A DNA stretch of 64,000 bases, taken from assembly GCA_007026445.1 (NCBI GenBank), contig VDMD01000021.1:62001-126000 (forward strand). Reading direction: 5' to 3'. The position numbers were made by a program, and so were the translations under genes. Each line of letters begins with the position of its first letter. The stretch's first letter is position 1. Under the pieces are notes generated by a model. That model was not told the origin of the DNA. It saw only the letters and a program-made list of their open reading frames with translations, and did not search any database. The stretch is from Schizophyllum amplum. Taxonomy: Eukaryota > Basidiomycota > Agaricomycetes > Agaricales > Schizophyllaceae. Below, piece after piece: positions 22,466 through 33,746 of the stretch.

Positions 22466-24598
22466 GCCAAGGGTAGTAGTATGCGGACGTCGAGGGGCTG
22501 GAATGCGCTGTCTATCTGGTCGTGTGCACAGTGGCGAGGGTGGGAGATGGGTCCTGAGAAAAGTGTGGCGAGCGATAACCTTCTTATAGGAGAAGCCTGG
22601 AACAGGCTGGCTGTCTATTGAGCGGCGAGACGATGGCTGATAAAGCGGACGACGGTCTATAGAGTCCCTAGCGCAGCTGGGATATGTTGGGAAGAAGCAA
22701 GGCGAGAGAAATCAGAAGACAACAGCTGTGATCGAAGGCGGTCCGTGATCCGGGAATTTGTGGCGCAATGGGCTGAGTAAGCTTCCGCCCACCCATCAGC
22801 CCACGAGCGCGCCTTGTCCCGAACCTTGAGACGCACGTTTGAACTTTGCACGACTTGCCTGTCCCTCTGTCTCCACCGCCATCCTGCAGGATGCGGTTTT
22901 TTGAGCTCGTTGTTCATCGATGACGACCCGCTACTCGCTGGAACGCTGTTGCAACTTTGACCCGGGCAGAGCCAGGCCTAGAGGGCGTACGGCATCCCTT
23001 CACGGCCTTTCAAAGGGCACACAAGATGCCCGACTGTCAACTCTATCCATCACTATCTTTGCACTATGCATGTGATTCGCATGGCTCATGCAACTTTCCC
23101 TTTCTTGTGAGCAATAAAAGTCCCTTCTTTTCTAGCCGAACGTTCGAAATATTGGCGCTCCTAGACAGTCGGCTGCTTTGCCAACTTCAACTTCGTCACA
23201 TCGAAGATACGGCGAGGTACCCGCCACTTCCTGTACGCCGCCTCTCGTCTCGTACCACCTGTACACTTCATAGCTTCTCCACTCCTGGTGGCTATCGCAA
23301 GTGAAGTCGCCATCCTCGCGCAACACCTAGCTCATATCAGCTCATCCCGATTTTCGAGAAGAGCGCAATGACGGTTTTACGACGGCCTAAGGGTCACGAC
23401 TCGGGTGCTCCGTATCTCGCCTGGCTTCGGGCCTCTTTACCTCTCTTCCCTCGGACATTCTGAGGTCTTCCTCAACGACCTGCTTCGGACCTCACCATGC
23501 GCACGGCGTACCTTCGACCTATCAGCTCCTGCCTGCTGCCTGCGCTATATTCGTCAAAGTCGCTGTCGCTGCCTTTCTCGCGCATTCTGTTCTTTCTCAG
23601 GACGCTACTCGCCGGATCCCCCGAGGATTCTACTGCCCACCTCTAAGGGCCTACCGTCTCTCCTGACGGCGGCGGGTGTGTAGTACCCTTCTGCTATCGG
23701 CACCCACACCCCCAATACAGCGCGATTGCTATCCGTCGACTGGATCAAGATTGGATGCGGTCTCATGTCTCTGGCCGTTGGTCGCGTGAATGGGTCTAGC
23801 CGGTGTGCCACTAAAAGCACCGAAGACACCGCCGGGACCCACAGGACGATGTGAAGGTCATGGACGCAGCGAAGATAATGCTAGGATGTTTTCGAAGGAC
23901 GTGGATTCCATTGGCTGTTGTCAAAGAGACTCGCGACATTTCAAGGAGGTGGCCACAAATGAATCCAGGTTCGCAGGCTGACGATTTTTCGTCCCTGACA
24001 TGCCTCCGCGCCGCCCTGTCCAGTCCTTTCTCTAAGACTATTGCACACCCGGGCCGGAGTTTCTCTGGAGGCTGATCAGCAACGAGGCGAGGACTTGCAC
24101 GATGTCGAAGACTGGAAAAAGACGTTCGCGATGCCAGCGTATCTACTACACCAGGGCACTTTTATTCTACCTTCGATCCCCCGCTTCGGCGCACTTTTAG
24201 ACGCCCACAAGGTGCGTCATCGACTTATCCCTCCGAGCCCTTTCTTGGACTCCCATCCCGCCTCAAACGCGCGTCCGACGCCATCGAGAATAAAAGGTTG
24301 ATGAATCCCCGCGGATTCCCCACAGCGCGTATCTGGTCCCGCCTCAAACCTCCTAGATCTGCCCCGCACCTCCGGCCTGCCCCACATCTTGCGCTAGCGC
24401 AGACTCCTTGCCCGATTGCGGTTTGAGGCTGCCCTCGGAGTCGGAGCTCTGGGTTCCAACACCAAAAGTCGGGCAAACCTCGGGTCAGGTGGACGCGCAT
24501 CTGAATGGCCCTGCAGGGCCCTGCGTGTCCGGTGACGCGCCGAGGGGTGCCACAATTGTATCGCGCGGGGCATTTGCATTAGAGTGCACGATGCTTGG

Positions 24599-24650
24599 AC
24601 GGTATTGGCTGACACGAGAACGGCATTGGCTAGCGCCAGGACGGTATTGT
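24599..24650 (+). promoter_or_regulatory. Three phased ACGG(T/C)ATTG elements upstream of the sugar transporter
   Basis: ACGGTATTGGCT at 24599, ACGGCATTGGCT at 24620 and ACGGTATTGTCG at 24641 start exactly 21 bases apart, about two helical turns. Two copies contain ATTGG, the reverse of a CCAAT box. They lie about 260-210 bases before the transporter start codon, so a role in its control is a reasonable inference, not shown. Confidence 0.45.
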
Positions 24651-24710
24651 CGCCGCGTCTCCGCTTCTTTCTCCTCTTCCTGCTCGTTCCTAGGTCAGAG
24701 GGCCACTTTT

Positions 24711-24755
24711 TATAACGGATGGTATGCAGCTTTTGACGACGCGCGCATATATATG
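24711..24755 (+). promoter_or_regulatory. TATA-like elements of the sugar transporter promoter
   Basis: TATAACG at 24711 and CATATATATG at 24746-24755 lie about 148 and 105 bases before the start codon at 24859. Either could be the core promoter element. No transcript start is known. Confidence 0.35.
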
Positions 24756-24858
24756 ATGGGGGCGGACCGGCAGGGTGATAGACGTGTGCCCTTCGACGTA
24801 CCCAGGTTCAAGCGTAGTGCTCACCCGCTCGCCCACCCGCTCACACGGCACGATCACG

Positions 24859-27158
24859 ATGTCAAGACTCGACGACATCCAGCGCTCGAACTCGGCGACG
24901 AAGGATGAGCTGGAGCCGGACCACATCGAGTCGCTGCCTTTGAAGAAGGCGCCCATGTCGCCCCTCGAGCGGCAGGAGGCGCTGGAGGCGGCGCTCAAGA
25001 TTGACCCTGGTGTCAAGAGCTTTAGCTGGCCGGCTTTTCATGTGCGTTTTCGGTTCTATCTGCTGTCTCCAACCGAGAAGTTGACGCAGATGTATAGATG
25101 TACTTAATCACGCTGGTGGCCTGCTGCTGCTCTGGCGATACTGGTTTCGATAGCACGGTCATGGGTACGCCTGCCGTCTTCTCGAATGCATGTTGGAGGC
25201 TGAGGTCTTCTGCAGGTGGTATCAACTCGATGTGGCAGTACCAACAGTTCTTCGGCCTGACGGGGACAGGGTCAAAGACGAGGTGAGTCTCGTCCTCAGA
25301 TGGCTGGACCCTCGCTAATGGTACATGCTAGCATCGTCTTCGGTATCTACACAATCGGCTCCCTCTGGTACGTAATCATCGATTGCTATGCTTTCGCCTC
25401 CGAACTAATTCCCTTTGCAGTGGCACTATCCCTGCATGTACGTCGGAAAACTTCAAGGTCGAGCCCCGCTCATCATAACATCGTTTTACTCAGCCTACCT
25501 GCCTGACCGCTTCGGTCGTCGGTTCTCCATGTTCTTCGGGAACTGCCTCATCGTTACTGGCGCTGCCCTAACGGCAAACGCCCGCAACGAGAGCATGTTC
25601 CTCGGCGGTCGCTTCCTGGTACGCACCAATCTCCTTCCCTGCTTAACATAAGGTTAACATGGGCTGGCAGACGGGCATGGGAGGCGGATGTGCAGGCGCC
25701 AGCGCGAAGTCCTTCTTGGCCGAGCTTGCGCCACCCCAATGGCGTGGCGCGTACTTGGGCTTCCTCAACAGCTTCTATTATATTGGGCAGATGGCAGCCA
25801 CGGGTGCGTGTACATATATACATAGGGAGGCGAAAGGCTGACATTTGCAGGCATGATGGTGGCGACTGGCCGCTGGGACAATGAGCTCGCGTGGCGGCTG
25901 CCGCTGTACATCCAGATGGTGCCTGCTGCTCTCAACGTCCTCTTCGTTTTCTTCTGCTACGAGTCGTACGTGGTTTTCTATCGTGTGTCATGGTCTTGCG
26001 TCTGACATCGTCTCGCAGGCCGCGGTGGCTGTTCAGTGTGGGCAAGGCCGATGCCGCTCGTCATGTATTGGCCAACCTGCACTCGCGCACTTGCGATATC
26101 AACTCACCCCTCGTCGCTCTCGAGATGGACGAGATCGAGGAGAAGGTCACTATCGGCGGGGCGGACAGTGTGTTTTCTTCCTGCTGTTTCGTCGCGTATG
26201 TGTCGCTGACGTATCCCGCAAAGAGAGTTGGTGGGACTTCCGCCCCTTGTTCCGCACGAAGGGCGACCGCTCGCGGATGCTGCGCGTTGTTGTCATCGGG
26301 TGGTTCGGCCAGTTGTCGGGCAACGGCCTCATCACCTACTTCCTGCCGGTCCTGCTCAAGCAGGCAGGCATCACGGAGTAAGTTTTCGTCGGGGTCGCTG
26401 AGTATACGCGTCTGATAGCCGAACAGTCAAAACAAGCAGCTCACGCTCAACTTCGTGAACAGCGTTACATCGTATATAGGAGGTGAGCTTTTCGTCTTCG
26501 ATTTTAACGGTCGTTTCCCTTACTGACGACAACCAGCACTCGCGGGCTCCTTCACTGTCGACCGCTGGGGACGCCGTACGGTCCTGTTCTACAGCACGGT
26601 GGCTATCACGGCCCTGCTGGCCATCGTCACCGGACTGCTGGGCAGTAACAGCTCTGGCAACCTCGTTCAAGCCAACGCCGGCATCTCGTTCATTTACTTG
26701 TTCATGGTGGTCTTCTCGTATGGTTGGACTGCGATGTGAGTACTGCTCTTCAAATTTCTACGGGGCGAGCAAAGGTATTAACTGGAACACAGGCAAGCGC
26801 TCTACCCCGCCGAAGTGCTTGGGTACCAGGCGAGAGCCAAGGGTCTGGCCTTTCTCGGGATTGTCACCCAGGCCGCATCGTGTATCAACACGTTCGGCTT
26901 GCCCGTGGCGCTCGAGAAGATCGGGTGGAAGGTGTACTTGATCTTCTGCATTTGGGATATGTTCGAGTGCGTGGTCATTTGGTTCATGATGGTTGAGACG
27001 AAGGTATGTTCAGGTTCAAAGGTAGCAATGCTCAAGATGCTGATCCACCACTTTAGGGCCTCACTCTCGAGGAGATCACGGAAGTCTTCGAGCAGAAGAA
27101 CCCTGTCGCTTATAGCAAGCACATATTACGAGTCCACGAGCAGCCGGGAGCCGTTTAA
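24859..27158 (+). CDS. MFS sugar transporter (sugar porter family, lactose/maltose-permease-like)
   Basis: Plasma-membrane proton/sugar symporter by family. The start is ATG 24859 (MSRLDDIQRSNSATKDELEP) with a cytosolic N-terminus of about 55 residues. Twelve membrane segments are spread over about twelve exons: YLITLVACCCSGDTGFDSTV with GFD of the sugar porter type, SIVFGIYTIGSLCG, DRFGRRFSMFFGN (the D-R-x-G-R-R loop), GGRFLTGMGGGCAGASAKSF, ELAPPQWRGAYLGFLNSFYY, WRLPLYIQMVPAALN, ES-PRWLFSVGK across an intron, WFGQLSGNGLITYFLPVLL, VDRWGRRTVLFYST (second D-x-x-G-R-R), FSYGWTAM-QALYPAEVLGY and TKGLTLEEITEVFEQ at the end. The E-x-TKGLTLEE ending is typical of lactose- and glycerol-permease-like fungal members. 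The stop is TAA 27156-27158. The substrate cannot be fixed from sequence. Confidence 0.9.
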
Positions 27159-29056
27159 ATCCACATTATCCGTCTCTGTCATATCTTTCTTGTACAATAG
27201 TAGTTCAGGTGACTGGCAATGGTGGCACATCACTTGTGCAGGCGGCGTTTGTGAGAGGCTCGTAAGTGAGCTGGAAGACCGATTTCGCCTCAGTGCAGCA
27301 AACTCCACAAGGAGGTAGATGTACTTTGGTATCTCATGCTCACCGTTCGGCGTTCGCTGCCTATCAATTGAACTAGGGCCAACCATGCCATGGTTGGCCC
27401 TAGTTCAGGCCTGCAACCAGTCACAAAAGCGATCAAAATATGTACCGCTCGATTCAAACTACTAGTAGTAGCAGACAGAACGCTCGCCTTTTGTTTCGAC
27501 CGTAAGAGTCAACCTGAAAATTAAACTTGCCGTGCGTGGGCGTCCATTTGTTGTGTCACGACGACCATAAATATTTGCATCCGCCATCACGTGGCCGACG
27601 CACCGGGAAGAAACCTGAAGAAACGGGCCGGCTATAAACTTCCTTCTCCCAAGCACTTACTGGCAGGACCTCCCATTATTGTCAAGCGCCTGCCTTGCCC
27701 ACATAGCGCCTGTCTCGCTCAGCGCGTCTGTAGCAGGGATCACCCCAAAAGCGTAGGCGAAGCTGCTGGTACGCGTCCACAGACGGCGCCGCGGCACGTG
27801 TGTTTCCGTTCGCGCCAATAGTCCGTGGCCATACCTAAGCTAATTTTCTCCACCCGGCAGGTGGGCAGAAAAAAGTCGGCGGTCTGCAGCCCTGCTGCAA
27901 CCTACAGCTTGTGCTATGGCCTATGTTGTGCAACGCAATTTCAGCGCTTAGACTCAGAGAGACGCCCGACGTGGTGCGCCACATATTCTCTCACTTGCGT
28001 CGCTCGACTGACCACTGACTCACTCAAGTTCAACAGCTCAAAGGACTTCGAGCTGAATGTTCCTTCAGATTTGGGTACTGAATGATGCCGCTGGTTGCGC
28101 AGGCTGCCTGGCTCTGCCAGGGTGTGTTGCCAAGTTTTGGGCTCTCCCGCATAAGTATGCTCCCGTTCTCGAGCACCATTCAACATTGCTATGGAACCAT
28201 CGCATTCACACCATAAGTCGTCGGCGTCTATTGCCATCGATACTCTTTTCTGAGATGCCATCCCTTGCTTATGGAACTCGCGGCGAAGTAATCCAAAATC
28301 CCAGCTGGGCTGCAGGATCCCTTGTGTTCACGTGCTTCCTTCCCGCTTGTCCTAGAGGCACCGCCTGCTGGCTGTCTGCTATTTGCCTGCCGTCTTGCTG
28401 GCAGGCCTTCATTCCGAAGCACGAGGCAGCTTCGGCCTCGTTGCTGCTCTACACGCGTCACCCATCTCCGCCCTTCCATGAAGACATTTATGGACTCTGT
28501 TCATTGTCTTCGTATCACGACATAAGCCTCACTTCATCGAGCTGTTCCTCACTTCCGATCCAGCATCGATCCCCGCGGAGATGCCCATTGCGGATCGTCG
28601 ACTGACAGACATACGACTCCTTGGTGAAATGATAGGTAGAGTCGTTCTCATGTATTGCTGGATATGATCTGTAGCTCACAGCAGCGCCGCCGGACGCAGG
28701 TCGGACGGTGCCCGGATGTTTGAATATAGCTCATGTACTATCCCGATCTGAGCTGTACTAAAGCATAGCATCGTTCGTCTTTACATGCGCATTCGTTCGG
28801 GCTGTCTCAGCCACGGATCGCGCGCTTGATCAGGGGAGGATGGAGTGCTGGTAATAGGTACAAACAAATGATATCGGCCTGTGACTCGCTTTGCTCCGCA
28901 CGTCCGCTGCGTATTCCAGCCGGCCGCCCGTCATCGCCGCCGCCGTCCGCGCCTCTCTTCCCAAACGCCCATCATCCCGCTTTCTCTGATTCACGACCAG
29001 CGCCCTACCTCATCTTTCTCTAACGCGCGCTACGAACTGCTCAGTCACGGGAAGCA
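27159..29056. other. 1.9-kb intergenic stretch
   Basis: Contains the transporter 3' end with the palindrome at 27369-27407 and, on the right, the PTC2 promoter. The longest ORF, 28057-28605 (+), has 182 codons, a Cys/Leu/Pro/His-rich composition unlike the neighbouring proteins and no domain, and it is overlapped by antisense ORFs. I see no supported gene. Confidence 0.4.
27369..27407. repeat. Near-perfect 39-nt palindrome (19-bp arms, 1-nt centre)
   Basis: The left arm TGAACTAGGGCCAACCATG (27369-27387) is followed by one C and its exact reverse complement (27389-27407). It lies 211 bases beyond the sugar-transporter stop codon. As RNA it would fold into a hairpin with no mismatches and almost no loop. 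It may mark a transcript end, a replication or excision scar, or the remains of a small inverted-repeat element. Confidence 0.9.
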
Positions 29057-31177
29057 ATGGTGTGCAAAATTTTTTGGGATGCTCGTGTGCAGCGCAACCC
29101 TTACACCGCCTCTCTAGGGTCAAACACTATCTTCTCCGGGTGCGTGTAGCGCTAGGCGCCCACCGCGCATTGTCCTGATCCCAGATCTCGCCAGCAACAT
29201 GGAAGAGTACCGAATCCGGCGCGAGCGCGCGATTTGCGTATGCAGTGACGGAGATGCAAGGATGGCGAATAAGTGCGTTGCTCGTCGACCGTGGCGCACA
29301 GAAGCTGACACTCGATCGTCTGTAGCGATGGAAGACGCGCATGCAGCAGTCCTGGGCTTGGATGATGGCGATGAGTCTGGCAACACCTTCTTCGCTGTGT
29401 ACGATGGTCATGGCGGTACGTGTCGCGCCTCTCACTTCCGATCACCGCCCTCATACGACCTCAGGCGGCACCGTTGCCAAGTTCGCGAGCCAGAACGTGC
29501 ACGCGCGACTCGTCAAGGAGGAGGCCTACAAGAAGAAGGATTACGAAGAAGCGCTGAGACGCGCCTTCCTCGGCACAGACGAAGACCTTCTCGCAGGCAA
29601 GGCGATCCATGTCACTCCCATCCACATTGCTCATCGCATGCACAGATCCCGCCCATGTACGAGACCCCTCCGGCTGCACCGCTGTCGCAGCTCTCATCAC
29701 CGGCGATAATAAAATCTACGTGGTGCGTGTGACTCTTGCTCGCGTCCGCTATTGCTAATCAACGTTCAGGCGAACGCGGGCGATTCCAGATCTGTTGTCT
29801 CCTGCAAAGGTGTTGTGGAGCCGTTGAGCTACGACCACAAGCCAACTAACGAGAGTGAGCCGCTCCAGCGCCCTGCGCGTATGATTGCTCATCAATTGCC
29901 TAGTTGAGCGGTCGCGAATCACTGCTGCCGGTGGCTACATCGAGTACGGTCGCGTGAACGGTGCGCGCACCCAACTTTAGCGCGCTTGCGGTCACTCAAA
30001 GTCCACAGGCAACCTCGCTCTTTCCAGGGCTATTGGCGACTTTGAGTTCAAGAAGAACTACAATGTGACCCCTGAGAAGCAGGTCATCACCGCTAACCCT
30101 GATGTCAAGGCATATGACTTGACCGACGAGGACGAGTTTGTGGTCATCGCCTGCGATGGTGCGTCCTAGTCTGTTGAGATGGTAGATATTTGACGAACAT
30201 TTCTAGGTATCTGGGACTGTCTCACCTCACAACAAGTTGTCGACTTCGTACGATTCCAAGTTTCCGAGGGCAAGGACCTCCAAGAAATCGGCGAAATGAT
30301 GTGCGATCACTGCCTTGCCCCGGACACATCCTCGGGCGCGGGTATCGGCTGCGACAACATGACTGTCCTTATCATCGCGCTTTTGAACGGCCGGACGAAG
30401 GAGGAGTGGACCGCCTGGATTACCGACCGCGTAAAAAACGGCTACGGCTACAACACCCCGACCGTCCTTCCGCAACTATACGCGCAAAGTCGCATCATGT
30501 CCTTCCGCGCCCGGCGCGAAGCGCAGGAAGCGCGAGAGCGCTCAAGGCAGGACGGCGACGACAGCGCCTCCAGCTTCCTCGCAGGCACTGGCCTCGGCCC
30601 TTTCGCCCGCGTCCTCGGCAGCGCCGGTGGCATTTCCTATAGCCCCGGGACTGGCATCCTCTCCGACAGCGGCGCCCTCATGTTTGGCAGCGACGACAGT
30701 GAGGAGGATGACGACAGCGATGAGGAAGTACGCAGCTCGCGGTCGTTCTTCACGGATCAGCTCGGGCTCGGTGGGCGCGGCGACAGCCCCGACCCCACCG
30801 AAAGCCTGAAGGCAAAGCTGGACGCGTTTGAGCACGCAGACGACGAGACTGACGACGACGGCGATTCCCATATGGTCGACGCGCTGGAGGAGCAGGAGAC
30901 GGAGGAGCGGGAGGAGGATGTCGATTTGGCGTCGGCCGCCGCACAGCGGGGGTCCACACCAAGCGCGACCGCCAGCGCGCCGAATTCCAGTGCACCCGCA
31001 TCCAAGCCGAGTGGCCCGACGCAGGGCGAGGCACCCCCACCTCCACAGTTGCCCAACGGCGACGCGAACACCGAGCCGCCAAAGCAGCTCACATCCAATC
31101 CGGGCGGCGACGCCGCCAGCCCCGCCGCTAAGGTGGACGGTCTCATGGACAAGAGCGAGGACCCGACGCGGGCGTGA
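29057..31177 (+). CDS. PTC2: PP2C-type Ser/Thr phosphatase, PTC2/PTC3 class
   Basis: Mg2+/Mn2+-dependent phosphatase that in yeast turns off stress MAP kinase and DNA-damage checkpoint signalling. The coding sequence appears to start with an exon holding only ATG (29057-29059), then intron 29060-29117, a 22-nt exon (29118-29139, GQTLSSP), intron 29140-29194 and an exon giving [15 protein letters not shown]; joined, this matches the family's MGQTLSxPxT...MQGWRISMEDAH start. PP2C motifs follow: [19 protein letters not shown] (metal ligands D-G-H-G-G), [54 protein letters not shown] and [14 protein letters not shown]. The intron at 29597-29645 has a GC donor. After the catalytic domain comes an acidic, Ser/Pro-rich tail of about 230 residues. 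The stop is 31175-31177; the protein is about 550 residues. Confidence 0.92.
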
Positions 31178-31566
31178 TTAGGCGTGCTCGAGCCGGGCTC
31201 TTGCTGCGCCGAAATGATAGGCGTTGTAACGTTTGTAACTGGCGATGGACACCGTGTATCGTTTAGGTAGCTCTTCTCTTCTTTTGCTGTCTCATTCTCT
31301 GTCTGTTTCTCCCCTCATGCGCTGTTTCAATACTGGGTCATTGGCCTCATACCTAACTATTATAACCCTGGTTCACTACTGTTTGGCCTTCGCATGGAGT
31401 CTCGGCTCGACGTCGACCGCGGACACACCTGCCCATGTTATCGTGTAGTATTGTACAACCTCACTATCGGCGTCTAGACGTAGTACTGTACATAGTTCGT
31501 TTTCTTCGTTATTAACACTCTTGTGGGCGCACACGGATGCCTTGCCGAGTGGGAGGATGAAGGAGA
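31178..31566. other. Convergent 3' intergenic region
   Basis: PTC2 (+) and the NUDCD1-like gene (-) end towards each other with 389 bases between stop codons. The middle is T-rich (TCTTCTTTTGCTGTCTCATT at about 31277), fitting 3' UTR. No gene seen. Confidence 0.5.
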
Positions 31567-33498
31567 CTACAGAACGTGCTTGAGCACGATAAGCTGCTTC
31601 TCCGCGAGACAGACGATGACGGGCCCGTGCTTGCTGTGGTTGACGAAGCCGACGCCGAGCAAGCTGCCGCTGGTGCCTTCGGCGATCTTGAGGATGGCCT
31701 GCTTCGACCACAAGGCTTTGCCTTCTGTCGCCCGGTACAGATAGACGTTGCTGCCCCGGTCGTTTGTCCCGCCCTCGAAGGCCATGACTGCCCGGCCAGG
31801 AACGTGATAGACGAAGCGGGTGTCCTGTTTGGATGCCAGGACGAAGGAGAGGGCGGGGAATGTCCCCGTGTGCGTCCACTGCGGTCCATTGGGGCCATCC
31901 GCGCTGAGGGAGAAGGCGGTGCCGTCCAGACCGTTCTTGAGGACGAAAGACGATGCGTGGTCGTTGTCGCTCGGTATATCGGTGGATAGCAACTGTACCG
32001 GCGTGCTCGAGACGTCCTCCGCGCCGTCGACCTTGACCCAGGTCACGCACACCTCGCGGCCAACTGTGGAGTCGATTTCCATATCCATCTCGCCCTCGCC
32101 GAGGCTCGGCACGCCATGGCCCAGCCCACCGCCCTCCCCACCGAGCGCGGTCGTGTACTTCTCCAAGGAGTCGCGGATGCCCGCGAGCTCGCTCGGGTCG
32201 CGCGTCTCGGGCACTTCCGCGTCCTCCCGGCGCAGCCCGCCGCTGGCGTGCTCCGCCGACGCGAAGACGTGCATCCAGTTGCGCCCCTCCTCCGCCTTGT
32301 CTAGCGTCAGGGTAAGCAGCCCGCAGGTGCGCTCGCCGGCGCGATCCCATGTCCAGTACGTCGTGTCGGGGCGTATGGTGTCCCACAGACGCTGCGAGGT
32401 GTAGGTGGGGATGGGGAGCGTGGTGTCCGCGACGTTGCGGACAGAGAGAGTAAGGGTAGTGGTGGTAAAGGCGACGCGGATGTCGCGGGTGTTCGTGGAT
32501 GAGGGGAGCGCGAAGACGACGGTGAGGGCGTCAGGGGTCTGGTACCAGGAGTATGGTGGCGGGCGCGGTGGGGTGTCCGGGTCGGCAGGAGAGTCATCGA
32601 GGTTTTCGTCAGCGCGAGGGATGGGGGCCATTTCGTCCGGGCTGGGTGTGTAGCTGGGCGCAGGCGGAGCTTCGAGGGGTCGGTAGACGCAGCCGCCCGC
32701 TATGAGATACGACTGGTGTGATGGGTCGCAGCGCACATAGGCCGGCACACTGTCCCCCCGTCGACGAAAGACGGGTGTTATGGCTTGCGGTTCCCCACTC
32801 GAACTTGTTTGCCCAATCTTGACGCCCCAGACTTCGAACTTGGGTGGGTGCCTTTTCTCTACAACGGAGGATCCTGTCGCGGAATCGTAGCAACGGAAGG
32901 AGAGGATGGCGAAGATGTCTCCGTCGGGAGTAAGAGCGGCTTCATGGAGGCGGAAGGGATGAGTGTCCGCATCGACAGTTGATAACTTATACAGCGCAGA
33001 TGCCTGTGAAGGGGCGTGCGCGTCTACTCTCAGTACGTGCAACGAGCCATGCCCATCTGATACCAGGAGGACGTCCGGAGACGCGAGCAGGGCGACAGGA
33101 AATTCGACATGCATGAGCGAGGCCGCTGAGGCCGACGTGACGGACTGTGGCAGTTCATAGACCGTTGTGAACCGCGGCTCGAGAGCGTCCTACTTAATCT
33201 CGTCGCGTAAGTAGACGTTCACTTGCAACAGAGAATGCGAAGCACACCTCGTTCAATTCGACAAGCACAACCTTGGACTCCCATCCACATAGGCGGCGCG
33301 TCCATGGCTCACCGTCAGATGATTGTGATATATCCTGCTCTGAACTTCCGGGAAGGATAAGGGGGATTTCGACACAATGCCTTGGGATAGCGTCGATGGC
33401 AGATCAAAGCGCGACACGACCTCCTCTTGCGGGATAGGGTCGAGCTTGTACCCCTCGAACATGGGATTCAGCAAATCGCGCTGGACTGGAAATTCCAT
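31567..33498 (-). CDS. NUDCD1-like protein with CS (p23-like) domain
   Basis: Orthologue-like to animal NUDCD1 (CML66), a NudC-family HSP90 co-chaperone with WD/beta-propeller clients. The start I prefer is ATG 33498, giving MEFPVQRDLLNPMFEGYKLD, very close to animal RPLLDPRFEGYKL. One intron (about 33196-33296) separates this exon from LEPRFTTVYELPQ and the main 515-codon exon. The first half looks like a beta-propeller (ALLASPDVLLVSDGHGSLHV, FAILSFRCYDSAT). The CS domain lies at about 32330-32580 (PYSWYQTPDALTVVFALPSS, RDIRVAFTTTTLTLSV), then another beta-rich part (TRFVYHVPGRAVMAFEGG) to the stop at 31567. It is about 610 residues, near the animal length of 583. An alternative upstream start at 33591 is possible. 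Confidence 0.85.
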
Positions 33499-33746
33499 CG
33501 TGACGGTAAGAGGCAAAGAGCAGTCTATTGCATGTCTAGAGTCTCCAGAACGTTGGATGACGGCGTCACTGGGCGCTTGCCAGTCGGACAAGCGGTCCGG
33601 TTACCGAATAGACATGTTGGCGGCAGTTGCCGATCAACTGCATATCCAGCCACAGCATTGTCTGTCACCTGACTAGCGCACGTGCGCAGGACCGAAATTG
33701 ATTGAATCCCTCGCCGCCGCGCTCGACAACTTCAAGACACTTCAAG

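Larger units (their letters stand above)
22466..24858. other. 2.4-kb gene-poor stretch upstream of the sugar transporter
   Basis: It contains the promoter of the zinc-finger gene on the left and the transporter promoter on the right. ORFs at 22657-22917 (-), 22957-23304 (+) and 23405-23683 (+) show no domain and little sign of selection. A CCCGCCTCAAAC string occurs twice near 24255 and 24340. It may hold a non-coding transcript or a degraded gene; I cannot decide. Confidence 0.4.

Noticed and set aside
28057..28605. 182-codon plus-strand ORF in the 27-29 kb gap
   Set aside because: No domain, unusual Cys/His/Trp-rich composition, no splice partners and competing antisense ORFs.
31376..32386. 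336-codon minus-strand ORF
   Set aside because: Alternative frame of the NUDCD1-like main exon; Arg/Gly/His-rich, typical of a shadow frame.
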